From: Dryocola sp032051265
GTDB taxonomy: Bacteria; Pseudomonadota; Gammaproteobacteria; Enterobacterales; Enterobacteriaceae
Assembly (NCBI GenBank): GCA_032051265.1
Contig: DAMBYU010000004.1
Span: 398,568-462,567, forward strand
Direction of reading: 5' to 3'
DNA: 64,000 nt
This document shows, piece after piece, positions 33,817 through 43,258 of the stretch (positions are counted from its first letter, which is position 1; every line of letters starts with the position of its first letter). A model generated the notes under the pieces. That model was not told where the DNA came from and ran no database searches. It saw nothing but the letters and a program-made list of their open reading frames with translations. The translations under genes and the position numbers were made by a program.

Positions 33817-33954
33817 TTTCGCCCGAAGCCTAATCAGGGTAAGATTTGGCTTTAACAACACCTAAGAATAAACAGGGCTATACTTAGCTCGCAGCATGAG
33901 TGCTGCAGAGGTAAGCGTGGTCTGCCTGATAACCTGTTTTCAAGGATTCGTAAC

Positions 33955-34512
33955 GTGATTAGCGATATCAGAAAAGATGCTGAAGTACGCATGGAAAAAT
34001 GTGTAGAAGCATTCAAAAACCAAATCGGTAAAATCCGTACTGGCCGTGCTTCCCCAAGCCTGCTGGATGGCATCGTAGTGGAATACTACGGCACGCCAAC
34101 CCCGCTGCGCCAGCTGGCCAGCGTGACGGTTGAAGATTCCCGTACGCTGAAAATCAACGTCTTCGACCGCTCTATGAGCCCGGCCGTTGAGAAAGCTATC
34201 ATGACCTCCGACCTGGGTCTGAACCCAAGCTCTGCCGGCAGCGATATCCGTGTTCCACTGCCAGCGCTGACGGAAGAGCGTCGTAAAGATCTGATCAAAG
34301 TTGTGCGTGGTGAAGCTGAAGGCGCTCGCGTTGCGGTACGTAACGTGCGTCGCGACGCTAACGACAAAGTGAAAACGCTGCTAAAAGATAAAGAAATCAG
34401 TGAAGATGACGATCGTCGCTCGCAGGACGATGTGCAGAAAATGACTGATGCCGCTATCAAAAAAATCGATGCGGCTCTGACTGATAAAGAAACTGAGTTA
34501 ATGCAGTTCTAA
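33955..34512 (+). CDS. frr: Ribosome recycling factor
   Basis: RRF splits post-termination ribosomes with EF-G. The 185-residue protein matches E. coli and shows GKIRTGRASPSLLDG in the three-helix bundle and the C-terminal ELMQF. The start is GTG 33955, as in E. coli. It is preceded by a possible -10 TATACT near 33879, so an own promoter is likely. Confidence 0.98.
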   Translation: MISDIRKDAEVRMEKCVEAFKNQIGKIRTGRASPSLLDGIVVEYYGTPTPLRQLASVTVEDSRTLKINVFDRSMSPAVEKAIMTSDLGLNPSSAGSDIRVPLPALTEERRKDLIKVVRGEAEGARVAVRNVRRDANDKVKTLLKDKEISEDDDRRSQDDVQKMTDAAIKKIDAALTDKETELMQF

Positions 34513-34530
34513 TCGTCACCGTGACAGATT

Positions 34531-34588
34531 AAACGCCGTACGCAGGCCGTGATTCGCTTCACGGGTTTTGTTTACGGCGTTTTGCTTT
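34531..34588 (+). terminator. Nested-hairpin terminator of frr
   Basis: AAACGCCGTA pairs with TACGGCGTTT (10 bp), enclosing a second small hairpin (CCGTGA with TCACGG). TTTTGCTTTTG follows. Confidence 0.75.
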
Positions 34589-34664
34589 TGGCGCAAAGGC
34601 ATAGACAAGCCTTATTTGCCGCCGCACACTTGTTCCTTATTACTACAACCATTCAGAGTTCTTC

Positions 34665-35864
34665 ATGAAGCAGCTAACCATCCTCGGTTCCACCGGTTCT
34701 ATCGGCACCAGCACCCTTAGCGTTGTCCGTCATAATCCCGAGCAGTTTTCCGTTACGGCGCTGGTTGCCGGGAAGAATGTCGCGCGCATGGCTGAGCAGT
34801 GCCTGGAATTCCAACCGAAATGGGCCGTGATGGATGATGAGGCTTCTGCTAAACAGCTGCGCGAAATCCTGCGCGAGCAGGGCTGTGCAACTCAGGTGCT
34901 GGCAGGGCAGAAGGCCGCCTGTGACATGGCCGCGCTGGATGAAGTCGATCAGGTGACGGCGGCGATCGTTGGCGCTGCAGGTTTGCTGCCAACCCTTGCG
35001 GCTATCGCTGCGGGCAAGCAGGTGCTGCTGGCAAATAAAGAATCGCTGGTGACCTGCGGGCGTCTGTTTATGGATGCGGTACAGCGCAGCGGGGCACAAT
35101 TATTGCCGATCGACAGCGAACATAACGCGATTTTTCAGAGTTTACCGGAAACAATTCAACAAAACCTGGGATACGCTGGTCTGGAAGATAACGGCGTTTC
35201 GTCCATTATCCTCACCGGGTCTGGTGGCCCGTTTCGTGAAACGCCGATTGGCGAGCTGGCGGCAATGTCGCCAGACCAGGCATGTAGCCATCCGAACTGG
35301 TCGATGGGACGTAAAATCTCCGTCGACTCTGCCACTATGATGAATAAAGGTCTCGAGTATATTGAAGCCCGTTGGCTGTTTAATGCTCACGCCAAACAAA
35401 TGGAAGTGCTGATCCACCCGCAGTCAGTGATCCACTCGATGGTGCGTTACCGTGACGGTAGCGTGCTGGCACAGTTAGGCGCGCCAGATATGCGTACGCC
35501 TATCGCCCATGCCATGGCGTTTCCGGAACGCGTAGTGTCGGGCGTTGAGCCGCTGGATTTCTGCAAAATTGGCACCTTTACCTTTATGGAGCCAGATTAT
35601 CACCGCTATCCTTGCCTTAAGCTTGCGATTGAAGCCTTTGAGCAGGGGCAGGCGGCGACAACCGTACTTAACGCGGCGAATGAGATTATGGTGGATGCCT
35701 TCCTGCACCATCGCCTGCGCTTTACGGATATCGCAGCCCTTAACCGCGCGGTGCTGGAACAAGTTGACCTGACGGAGCCACAAAGCGTCGACGAGGTACA
35801 GGCGGTGGATGCAACCGCACGTGAAGTCGCCAGAAATCTGGTGACGCGTGTCGCTAACCGATGA
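34665..35864 (+). CDS. dxr: 1-deoxy-D-xylulose 5-phosphate reductoisomerase
   Basis: Dxr makes MEP in the non-mevalonate isoprenoid pathway. The 399-residue protein has the NADPH site GSTGSIG (residues 8-14), the metal-binding DSEHNAIFQ, the SGGPFRETP loop, and HPNWSMGRKISVDSATMMNK. E. coli Dxr has 398 residues. Its product pathway feeds IspU two genes on. Confidence 0.98.
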   Translation: MKQLTILGSTGSIGTSTLSVVRHNPEQFSVTALVAGKNVARMAEQCLEFQPKWAVMDDEASAKQLREILREQGCATQVLAGQKAACDMAALDEVDQVTAAIVGAAGLLPTLAAIAAGKQVLLANKESLVTCGRLFMDAVQRSGAQLLPIDSEHNAIFQSLPETIQQNLGYAGLEDNGVSSIILTGSGGPFRETPIGELAAMSPDQACSHPNWSMGRKISVDSATMMNKGLEYIEARWLFNAHAKQMEVLIHPQSVIHSMVRYRDGSVLAQLGAPDMRTPIAHAMAFPERVVSGVEPLDFCKIGTFTFMEPDYHRYPCLKLAIEAFEQGQAATTVLNAANEIMVDAFLHHRLRFTDIAALNRAVLEQVDLTEPQSVDEVQAVDATAREVARNLVTRVANR

Positions 35865-35961
35865 TAATTCAATCGGCTGGCGTCCCGCCATTTGTTAGCG
35901 TTGTGCTTCAGTGATATAGTCTGCGCCACCTTTCCATCGGATATGGCTGATTGAAAGGTGG

Positions 35962-35988
35962 AAAGCCGTGTCATAGCACGGCTTTTTT
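35962..35988 (+). terminator. Intrinsic terminator between dxr and ispU
   Basis: AAAGCCGTG, loop TCATAG, CACGGCTTT, then TTTAT. It implies that ispU has its own promoter or depends on read-through. Confidence 0.9.
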
Positions 35989-36050
35989 ATGCGAAGACCG
36001 AAGCCATTCTCGAGTACCGCTTAATCCTTATCAGGGAATTATTACGCGTT

Positions 36051-36803
36051 ATGTTGTCAGCAAACCAACAATTAAGCGAAACCGCATCCGCACATGGCGC
36101 TCGCCATGTTGCCATTATTATGGATGGCAATGGTCGTTGGGCTAAACGACAAGGGAAAATGAGGGTCTTTGGTCATAAAGCGGGAGCGAAATCCGTCCGC
36201 CGGGCCGTCAGTTTTGCGGCAAATAACGGTATTGAGGCGCTCACGCTTTATGCCTTCAGCAGTGAAAACTGGAATCGCCCGGCGCAGGAAGTGAGTGCGT
36301 TGATGGAATTGTTTGTGTGGGCTTTAGATAGCGAAGTCAAAAGCTTACATCGTCACAATGTTCGTCTGCGCATCATCGGCGACACCGGCCGATTTAACTC
36401 GCGTCTGCAGGAAAGAATTAACAAAGCCGAAGCGCTGACCAGTCAAAATACCGGTTTAACGCTTAACATCGCCGCGAATTATGGCGGTCGTTGGGATATT
36501 ATTCAGGGAGTTCGGCATCTCGCCGAGCAGGTGCAGGAAGGTTTGTTGCGCCCGGACCAGATTGATGAAGAGTTGCTTAGTCAGCAGATCTGCATGAATG
36601 AACTGGCCCCCGTGGATTTAGTAATTAGGACAGGAGGGGAGCATCGCATCAGTAATTTTCTGATTTGGCAGATTGCCTATGCAGAGCTTTACTTTACGGA
36701 TGTTCTTTGGCCTGATTTCGATGAACAAGACTTTGAAGGTGCGCTAAATGCTTTTGCGAATCGAGAGCGTCGTTTTGGCGGCACTGCACCTGGTGGCGAA
36801 TAA
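36051..36803 (+). CDS. ispU: Di-trans,poly-cis-undecaprenyl-diphosphate synthase
   Basis: IspU (UppS) adds eight isoprene units to farnesyl diphosphate to make the C55 carrier for peptidoglycan and O-antigen. The 250-residue protein has the catalytic aspartate D25 in IIMDGNGRWAKR and the later RTGGEHRISNFLLW-type segment (RTGGEHRISNF). ATG 36051 gives MLSANQQLSE and matches the E. coli N-terminus; earlier in-frame codons lie inside the terminator hairpin. Confidence 0.97.
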   Translation: MLSANQQLSETASAHGARHVAIIMDGNGRWAKRQGKMRVFGHKAGAKSVRRAVSFAANNGIEALTLYAFSSENWNRPAQEVSALMELFVWALDSEVKSLHRHNVRLRIIGDTGRFNSRLQERINKAEALTSQNTGLTLNIAANYGGRWDIIQGVRHLAEQVQEGLLRPDQIDEELLSQQICMNELAPVDLVIRTGGEHRISNFLIWQIAYAELYFTDVLWPDFDEQDFEGALNAFANRERRFGGTAPGGE

Positions 36804-36821
36804 GCCTGTTGGGGGTCACTT

Positions 36822-37679
36822 TTGCTGAAGTATCGCCTGATTTCTGCGTTTATTTTAATACCTGTTGTCATTGCCGCGCTGTTCCTGCTACCGCCGGTCG
36901 GTTTTGCTATCACTACCCTTGTCGTGTGCATGTTGAGCGCATGGGAATGGGGACAACTGGCCGGATTTAAAGCGCGATCCCAGCGGGTATGGTTGGCGGT
37001 ACTTTGTGGGCTGCTGCTGGCGTTGATGCTTTTTGCATTACCCGAATATCGCCACACGGTGCATATCCCATTGATTGAATTTTCGCTCTGGGCGTCGCTT
37101 GTCTGGTGGGGGGCCGCCCTGCTGCTGGTGCTGTTTTATCCAGCTTCTGCGGCGTTCTGGCGTAACTCCAGAACGCTGCGGCTGATCTTCGGTTTGTTGA
37201 CGATCGTGCCGTTCTTCTGGGGCATGATCGCATTGCGCAGCTGGCATTACGACATCAACCACTACACGGGTTCGCTGTGGCTGCTGTACGTTATGATCCT
37301 CGTTTGGGGGGCTGATTCCGGTGCTTACCTCTTCGGTAAAATGTTCGGCAAGCATAAGCTGGCGCCAAAAGTTTCACCGGGTAAAACCTGGCAAGGATTT
37401 ATCGGCGGGTTATTTACCTCGGCTGTCATCTCGTGGATGTTCGGCATGTGGGCGAACCTGGAAGTTGCACCGTCTATCCTGCTGGTGTGCTCAGTTATCG
37501 CAGCGCTTGCATCCGTACTGGGTGATTTAACCGAAAGTATGTTCAAACGTGAAGCAGGGATTAAAGATAGCGGTCACATGATCCCCGGACATGGTGGTAT
37601 TCTGGATCGCATTGACAGTCTGACGGCGGCGGTGCCGGTCTTTGCCTGTCTGCTTTTGCTCGTTTTCAGGACGATTTAA
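36822..37679 (+). CDS. cdsA: Phosphatidate cytidylyltransferase
   Basis: CdsA makes CDP-diacylglycerol, the precursor of all phospholipids. The 285-residue membrane protein has about eight hydrophobic helices and the family signature SVLGDLTESMFKREAGIKDSG followed by HGGILDRIDSL (quoted in two pieces; the acidic and lysine residues are conserved). The start is TTG 36822, with GGGGGT upstream; E. coli cdsA also uses a rare start. It follows ispU by 18 bases. Confidence 0.97.
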   Translation: MLKYRLISAFILIPVVIAALFLLPPVGFAITTLVVCMLSAWEWGQLAGFKARSQRVWLAVLCGLLLALMLFALPEYRHTVHIPLIEFSLWASLVWWGAALLLVLFYPASAAFWRNSRTLRLIFGLLTIVPFFWGMIALRSWHYDINHYTGSLWLLYVMILVWGADSGAYLFGKMFGKHKLAPKVSPGKTWQGFIGGLFTSAVISWMFGMWANLEVAPSILLVCSVIAALASVLGDLTESMFKREAGIKDSGHMIPGHGGILDRIDSLTAAVPVFACLLLLVFRTI

Positions 37680-37690
37680 CGGAAGGTTTT

Positions 37691-39043
37691 ATGCTGAGCA
37701 TACTCTGGAATCTGGCAGCATTTATCGTTGCACTGGGTGTTTTGATCACCGTGCACGAGTTTGGCCATTTCTGGGTTGCCCGCCGTTGTGGCGTGCGCGT
37801 TGAACGCTTTTCCATTGGTTTTGGTAAAGCGCTCTGGCGGCGTCTGGACAGCCATGGCACTGAGTTTGTTATCGCTCTCATCCCACTGGGCGGCTATGTC
37901 AAAATGCTTGATGAGCGTGTTGAGCCGGTTAGCCCGGAGCTACGCCATTATGCTTTCAACAATAAAACCCTGTCCCAGCGCGCGGCTATTATCGCCGCCG
38001 GGCCGGTTGCCAACTTCATCTTCGCGATATTTGCTTACTGGCTGGTGTTTATCATCGGCGTTCCTGCCGTTCGTCCGGTTGTTGGTGAAATAGTACCCAA
38101 CTCAATCGCGGCGAGCGCACAAATTGCGCCGGGCATGGAACTTAAAGCGATAGATGGCATCGAAACGCCTGATTGGGATGCTGTTCGTCTTGCTCTGGTA
38201 GCGAAGATTGGCGATGAAAACGCACGCGTTAGCCTGGCGCCTTTTGGCACCAGTCAGACCAGCGAGAAAAATCTTGATTTGCGAAACTGGCAGTTTGCAC
38301 CAGACAGAGAAGATCCCGTTGTCTCGTTAGGTATCAGACCGCGTGGCCCGCAAGTTGAGACGGTGCTCGCAGAAGTACAACCTGAATCCGCTGCCAACAA
38401 GGCGGGTTTGCAAGCCGGGGACAGGATCGTTAAAGTCAACGGGGCGGTTATCGCCCAGTGGACAGATTTTGTAAGCCTGGTGCGTGATAATCCAGGCCAG
38501 TCTCTGGCGGTTGAAGTAGAAAGACAGGGGCAGCCCTTGTCTTTAACGCTGATACCGGATACAAAACCGGGTAAAGCGAAGGCTGAAGGGTTTGCGGGTG
38601 TGGTACCAAAGGTTATCCCGCTGCCGGATGAGTACAAGACAGTGCGCCAGTATGGGCCGTTTGTCGCGGTAGCAGAAGCCACGGGTAAAACCTGGCAACT
38701 GATGAAGCTGACGGTCAACATGTTGGGGAAATTAATAACCGGTGACGTAAAACTGAACAACCTCAGTGGGCCAATCTCCATAGCTCAAGGGGCAGGTATG
38801 TCGGCGGAGTTCGGGTTGATTTACTACCTGATGTTCCTGGCGCTTATCAGCGTCAATTTAGGGATTATCAACCTGTTTCCGCTCCCCGTTCTGGACGGCG
38901 GGCATCTGCTCTTTTTGGCGATTGAAAAACTGAAGGGCGGACCGGTTTCCGAGCGAGTTCAAGACTTTAGTTACCGCATCGGCTCTATCCTGCTGGTGAT
39001 GTTAATGGGGCTTGCACTTTTCAATGATTTCTCTCGGTTTTAG
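37691..39043 (+). CDS. rseP: Site-2 intramembrane zinc protease RseP
   Basis: RseP performs the second cut of anti-sigma factor RseA and so releases sigma-E. The 450-residue protein has the zinc site HEFGH (H22, E23, H26) in the first membrane helix, two periplasmic PDZ domains (about 115-200 and 220-310), and the third zinc ligand in PVLDGGHL. Its coding sequence contains a sigma-E-like promoter for bamA (see 38137-38164). Confidence 0.98.
   Translation: MLSILWNLAAFIVALGVLITVHEFGHFWVARRCGVRVERFSIGFGKALWRRLDSHGTEFVIALIPLGGYVKMLDERVEPVSPELRHYAFNNKTLSQRAAIIAAGPVANFIFAIFAYWLVFIIGVPAVRPVVGEIVPNSIAASAQIAPGMELKAIDGIETPDWDAVRLALVAKIGDENARVSLAPFGTSQTSEKNLDLRNWQFAPDREDPVVSLGIRPRGPQVETVLAEVQPESAANKAGLQAGDRIVKVNGAVIAQWTDFVSLVRDNPGQSLAVEVERQGQPLSLTLIPDTKPGKAKAEGFAGVVPKVIPLPDEYKTVRQYGPFVAVAEATGKTWQLMKLTVNMLGKLITGDVKLNNLSGPISIAQGAGMSAEFGLIYYLMFLALISVNLGIINLFPLPVLDGGHLLFLAIEKLKGGPVSERVQDFSYRIGSILLVMLMGLALFNDFSRF
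38137..38164 (+). promoter_or_regulatory. Candidate sigma-E promoter for bamA inside rseP
   Basis: GGAACTT, 16 bases, TCGAA is a near-consensus sigma-E promoter in the plus direction, about 910 bases upstream of the bamA ATG. E. coli bamA (yaeT) belongs to the sigma-E regulon. Confidence 0.55.
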
Positions 39044-39076
39044 AGAGAATTAGGTTAGGAAGAACGCATAACAACG

Positions 39077-41494
39077 ATGGCGATGAAAAAGTTGCTCATA
39101 GCGTCGCTGCTGTTTAGCAGCGCCACCGTATACGGTGCAGACGGGTTCGTAGTGAAAGACATTCATTTCGAAGGCCTGCAGCGAGTCGCCGTCGGTGCGG
39201 CCCTCCTCAGCATGCCGGTTCGCCCAGGCGATACCGTCTCTGACGAGGATATCAGTAATACTATCCGTTCACTGTTTGCTACCGGGAACTTCGAAGATGT
39301 CCGGGTGCTGCGTGATGGCGATACGCTGGTCGTTCAGGTAAAAGAACGCCCAACTATCGCGAGTATTACTTTCTCCGGTAACAAGTCCGTGAAGGACGAC
39401 ATGCTTAAGCAGAACCTTGAGGCTTCTGGCGTGCGTGTCGGTGAATCACTGGACCGCACAACCCTCTCGGATATCGAGAAAGGGCTGGAAGACTTCTACT
39501 ACAGCGTTGGTAAATACAGTGCCAGCGTTAAAGCCGTGGTTACGCCACTGCCGCGTAACCGTGTTGACCTGAAACTGGTATTCCAGGAAGGCGTTTCCGC
39601 CAAAATTCAGCAAATCAACATCGTCGGCAACCACGCGTTCTCAACCGAAGAGTTAATCTCGCACTTCCAGCTGCGCGATGAAGTGCCATGGTGGAACGTG
39701 GTGGGCGATCGTAAATACCAGAAACAGAAACTGGCGGGCGACCTCGAAACGTTGCGTAGCTACTATCTGGATCGTGGCTATGCGCGTTTTAACATCGATT
39801 CTACTCAGGTTAGCCTGACGCCAGACAAGAAAAGCATTTACGTGACGGTTAACATCACCGAAGGCGATCAGTACAAGATCGCAGGCGTGACGGTGAACGG
39901 CAATCTGGCAGGCCACTCAGCAGAAATTGAGAGCCTGACTAAGCTGAAGCCGGGTGAGCTGTATAACGGCACCAAAGTCACCAAAATGGAAGACGAGATC
40001 AAAAAACTGTTGGGTCGTTATGGCTACGCCTATCCACGCGTACAGACCCAGCCTGAAATCAACGATGCAGACAAGACCGTAAAACTGCATGTCAGCGTTG
40101 ATTCCGGTAATCGTTTCTACGTTCGTAAGATCCGTTTTGAAGGTAACGACACCAGTAAAGACTCCGTTCTGCGTCGCGAAATGCGTCAGATGGAAGGGGC
40201 CTGGCTGGGCAGCGACATGGTCGACGCCGGTAAAGAGCGTCTGAATCGTCTCGGCTATTTTGAAACTGTCGATGTGGATACCCAGCGCGTTTCAGGCAGC
40301 CCCGATCAGGTAGATATCGTCTATAAAGTTAAAGAACGTAACACCGGTAGCTTTAACTTTGGTGTGGGTTACGGTACTGAAAGCGGCGTGAGCTTCCAGG
40401 TGGGCGTTCAGCAGGATAACTGGTTAGGTACCGGTTACTCTGTTGGTATCAACGGCACTAAAAACGACTACCAGACCTACGCTGAGCTGTCCGTTACCGA
40501 TCCGTACTTCACCGTTGATGGCGTAAGTCTCGGTGGTCGTCTGTTCTATAACGACTTTAAAGCGGATGATGCGGATCTGTCCGACTATACCAACACCAGC
40601 TATGGTGTGGACGGTACGCTCGGCTTCCCGGTTAACGAGTACAACTCCCTGCGTCTGGGCCTAGGTTACGTTCATAACGACCTCTCCAACATGCAGCCGC
40701 AGGTAGCCATGTGGCGTTATCTGGATTCTGTGGGCCAGAACACATCTCGCTCGTCTGATGACAACGGTTTTGCTGCCGATGACTTCACTCTGAACTATGG
40801 TTGGACATACAACAAATTGGATCGCGGCTTCTTCCCGACGGACGGTTCACGTGTCAACCTGAACGGTAAAGTCACCATGCCGGGTTCGGATAACGAATTC
40901 TATAAAGTGACGCTGGATACAGCGAGCTACTTCCCAATCAACGAAGACCATACTTGGGTCGTGTTGGGTCGTACCCGTTGGGGTTACGGCGATGGGTTAA
41001 GCGGCAAAGAGCTGCCGTTCTATGAAAACTTCTATGCCGGTGGTTCCAGCACGGTTCGTGGTTTCCAGTCAAACAACATCGGTCCGAAAGCCGTGTACTA
41101 CGGCGGCAATGATACGGATAACTGTAATAAAGCCTCATCTAATGAAGTATGTGGTTCTGACGATGCGGTGGGCGGGAACGCCATGGGTGTGGCAAGCTTC
41201 GAGCTTATTACTCCTACACCGTTCCTGAGCGAGAAGTATGCCAACTCGGTCCGTACCTCCCTGTTCGTGGATGCCGGTACCGTCTGGGATACCAACTGGG
41301 AAAATACCGCCCAGATGAAAGACGCTGGCGTGCCGGATTACAGTGACCCAGCCAACATTCGTATGTCTGCGGGTATCGCATTGCAATGGATGTCACCATT
41401 GGGGCCGCTGGTATTCTCCTATGCTCAGCCGTTCAAGAAATACGATGGCGACAAAGCAGAACAGTTCCAGTTTAACATCGGTAAAACCTGGTAA
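39077..41494 (+). CDS. bamA: Outer-membrane protein assembly factor BamA
   Basis: BamA is the core of the BAM insertase for outer-membrane beta-barrels. The 805-residue precursor has a signal peptide ending near VYG-A (residue 20), five POTRA domains (about 24-420), and a 16-strand barrel. Extracellular loop 6 has the lock motif VRGFQS, and the C-terminal signal ends FNIGKTW. Loop 6 keeps a cysteine pair (DNC...EVC), but its sequence and length differ from E. coli, accounting for most of the five-residue length difference. Confidence 0.98.
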   Translation: MAMKKLLIASLLFSSATVYGADGFVVKDIHFEGLQRVAVGAALLSMPVRPGDTVSDEDISNTIRSLFATGNFEDVRVLRDGDTLVVQVKERPTIASITFSGNKSVKDDMLKQNLEASGVRVGESLDRTTLSDIEKGLEDFYYSVGKYSASVKAVVTPLPRNRVDLKLVFQEGVSAKIQQINIVGNHAFSTEELISHFQLRDEVPWWNVVGDRKYQKQKLAGDLETLRSYYLDRGYARFNIDSTQVSLTPDKKSIYVTVNITEGDQYKIAGVTVNGNLAGHSAEIESLTKLKPGELYNGTKVTKMEDEIKKLLGRYGYAYPRVQTQPEINDADKTVKLHVSVDSGNRFYVRKIRFEGNDTSKDSVLRREMRQMEGAWLGSDMVDAGKERLNRLGYFETVDVDTQRVSGSPDQVDIVYKVKERNTGSFNFGVGYGTESGVSFQVGVQQDNWLGTGYSVGINGTKNDYQTYAELSVTDPYFTVDGVSLGGRLFYNDFKADDADLSDYTNTSYGVDGTLGFPVNEYNSLRLGLGYVHNDLSNMQPQVAMWRYLDSVGQNTSRSSDDNGFAADDFTLNYGWTYNKLDRGFFPTDGSRVNLNGKVTMPGSDNEFYKVTLDTASYFPINEDHTWVVLGRTRWGYGDGLSGKELPFYENFYAGGSSTVRGFQSNNIGPKAVYYGGNDTDNCNKASSNEVCGSDDAVGGNAMGVASFELITPTPFLSEKYANSVRTSLFVDAGTVWDTNWENTAQMKDAGVPDYSDPANIRMSAGIALQWMSPLGPLVFSYAQPFKKYDGDKAEQFQFNIGKTW

Positions 41495-41614
41495 TTGTTG
41501 TGCGCGAAGGAACGCAATAAGCAGTGACGCGCTGATACCGGTCCGGCAAACGTCGGGCTGGTGCACGCAAAAGACAGTGTCCTCGGACACATATGGGATG
41601 GAAAGGAGTTTATT

Positions 41615-42115
41615 GTGAAAAAGTGGTTATTTGCCGCAGGTCTTGGCATCGCTATGGCTGCATCAGCCAGCGTTCAGGCAGCTGAAAGTATCGCCGTTGT
41701 AAACATGGGCAACCTGTTCCAGCAAGTTGCACAGAATACCGGTGTCTCCAAAACCCTGGAAAACGAGTTCAAAGGCCGTGCCTCCGAACTTCAGGGTATG
41801 GAAAACGCTCTGCAATCCAAAATGCAGCGTCTGCAACGCGATGGCTCCACCATGAAAGCCAGCGAGCGCAGCAAGCTGGAAAAAGACGTGATGGCTCAGC
41901 GCCAGACTTTCTCTACTAAAGCCCAGGCTTTTGAACAGGATCGTCAACGTCGTTCCGGTGAAGAACGCGGCAAACTGGTTACTCGTATCCAGAGCGCGGT
42001 GAAGAAAGTTGCTGATGATAAAGGCTACGATGTGGTGCTGGACACTAACACCGTCGCCTACGCTGGTAGCAGCGTAAAAGACATCACTGCAGATGTACTG
42101 AAACAGGTTAAATAA
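41615..42115 (+). CDS. skp: Periplasmic chaperone Skp
   Basis: Skp is a jellyfish-shaped trimer that carries unfolded outer-membrane proteins to BAM. The start is GTG 41615 with GGAG seven bases upstream. It gives 166 residues with a signal peptide MKKWLFAAGLGIAMAASASVQA. The remainder is a long alpha-helical hairpin rich in charged residues and glutamine (about 50-125), then the conserved VKDITADVLKQVK. E. coli Skp has 161 residues; the extra ones lie in the signal peptide and in the helical arm. Confidence 0.97.
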   Translation: MKKWLFAAGLGIAMAASASVQAAESIAVVNMGNLFQQVAQNTGVSKTLENEFKGRASELQGMENALQSKMQRLQRDGSTMKASERSKLEKDVMAQRQTFSTKAQAFEQDRQRRSGEERGKLVTRIQSAVKKVADDKGYDVVLDTNTVAYAGSSVKDITADVLKQVK

Positions 42116-42118
42116 GTA

Positions 42119-43144
42119 ATGTCTTCAATTCGACTGGCTGAATTAGCCCAGCAGTTGGATGCAGAATTGCACGGTGATGGCGATATCGTCATCACCGGCG
42201 TTGCATCTATGCACTCGGCGCAGGCAGGCCATATCACGTTCATCGTTAACCCGCGTTACCATGAACAACTGGCGACCTGCCAGGCTTCTGCCGTCGTAAT
42301 GACCCAGGCCGACCTTCCTTTTGCCAAAAGTGCTGCGCTGGTAGTGAAGAATCCCTACCTGACGTATGCCCGCATGGCGCAAATTCTTGATTCCACGCCG
42401 CAGCCGGCACAGAACATTGCGCCGAGCGCAGTGGTCGATGCGAGCGCGACGTTAGGCAACAATGTGGCCATTGGCGCCAATGCTGTTATAGAATCCGGCG
42501 TTGTGCTGGGTGATAACGTCATTATTGGCCCGGGCTGCTTTGTTGGCAAAAATACCAATATTGGTGCGGGCTCCCGCCTGTGGGCGAACGTCTCCGTCTA
42601 CCACGACATCCAGATTGGTGAGCAGTGCCTTATCCAGTCGAGCACCGTCATCGGTGCGGATGGCTTTGGTTACGCCAACGATCGTGGAAACTGGGTGAAG
42701 ATCCCCCAGCTTGGCCGGGTGATCATTGGCGATCGCGTTGAAATCGGCGCCTGTACCACAATTGACCGTGGCGCGCTGGACGACACCATTATTGGTAATG
42801 GTGTTATCATAGATAACCAGTGCCAGATTGCACATAACGTTGTGATTGGCGACAATACTGCCGTCGCGGGCGGCGTTATCATGGCCGGTAGCCTCAAAAT
42901 TGGGCGTTACTGCATGATTGGCGGCGCCAGCGTGATTAACGGTCATATGGAGATCTGCGATAAGGTCACCGTGACCGGCATGGGTATGGTAATGCGCCCA
43001 ATTACTGAACCCGGCGTCTATTCGTCAGGTATTCCGTTACAGCCGAATAAAGCGTGGCGTAAAACCGCCGCGCTGGTGATGAATATTGATGAAATGAGCA
43101 AGCGCTTAAAAGCCATCGAGCGTAAGGTCAATCAACAAGACTAA
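42119..43144 (+). CDS. lpxD: UDP-3-O-(3-hydroxymyristoyl)glucosamine N-acyltransferase
   Basis: LpxD adds the N-linked hydroxymyristate in lipid A synthesis. Its 341 residues match E. coli. It has an N-terminal uridine-binding domain (HITFIVNPRY), then hexapeptide repeats forming a left-handed beta-helix, with the catalytic histidine near 239 in CQIAHNVVIG. It begins three bases after the skp stop. Confidence 0.98.
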   Translation: MSSIRLAELAQQLDAELHGDGDIVITGVASMHSAQAGHITFIVNPRYHEQLATCQASAVVMTQADLPFAKSAALVVKNPYLTYARMAQILDSTPQPAQNIAPSAVVDASATLGNNVAIGANAVIESGVVLGDNVIIGPGCFVGKNTNIGAGSRLWANVSVYHDIQIGEQCLIQSSTVIGADGFGYANDRGNWVKIPQLGRVIIGDRVEIGACTTIDRGALDDTIIGNGVIIDNQCQIAHNVVIGDNTAVAGGVIMAGSLKIGRYCMIGGASVINGHMEICDKVTVTGMGMVMRPITEPGVYSSGIPLQPNKAWRKTAALVMNIDEMSKRLKAIERKVNQQD

Positions 43145-43258
43145 ACAACGCCCGCTCTTAAGGCGTAGTGTTTCTGATTTGCGGCCTGCAAGCTGTCTCT
43201 TGATAGCCGCGGGCCGTGTTATTATTGTCATTTAGTACATTTGGACAGGAAGAGTATT

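Noticed and set aside
41774..41806. Possible sigma-E promoter for lpxD inside skp (GAACTT, 17 bases, TCTGC)
   Set aside because: Spacer is one base too long and the -10 is poor. It cannot be supported without mapping data.
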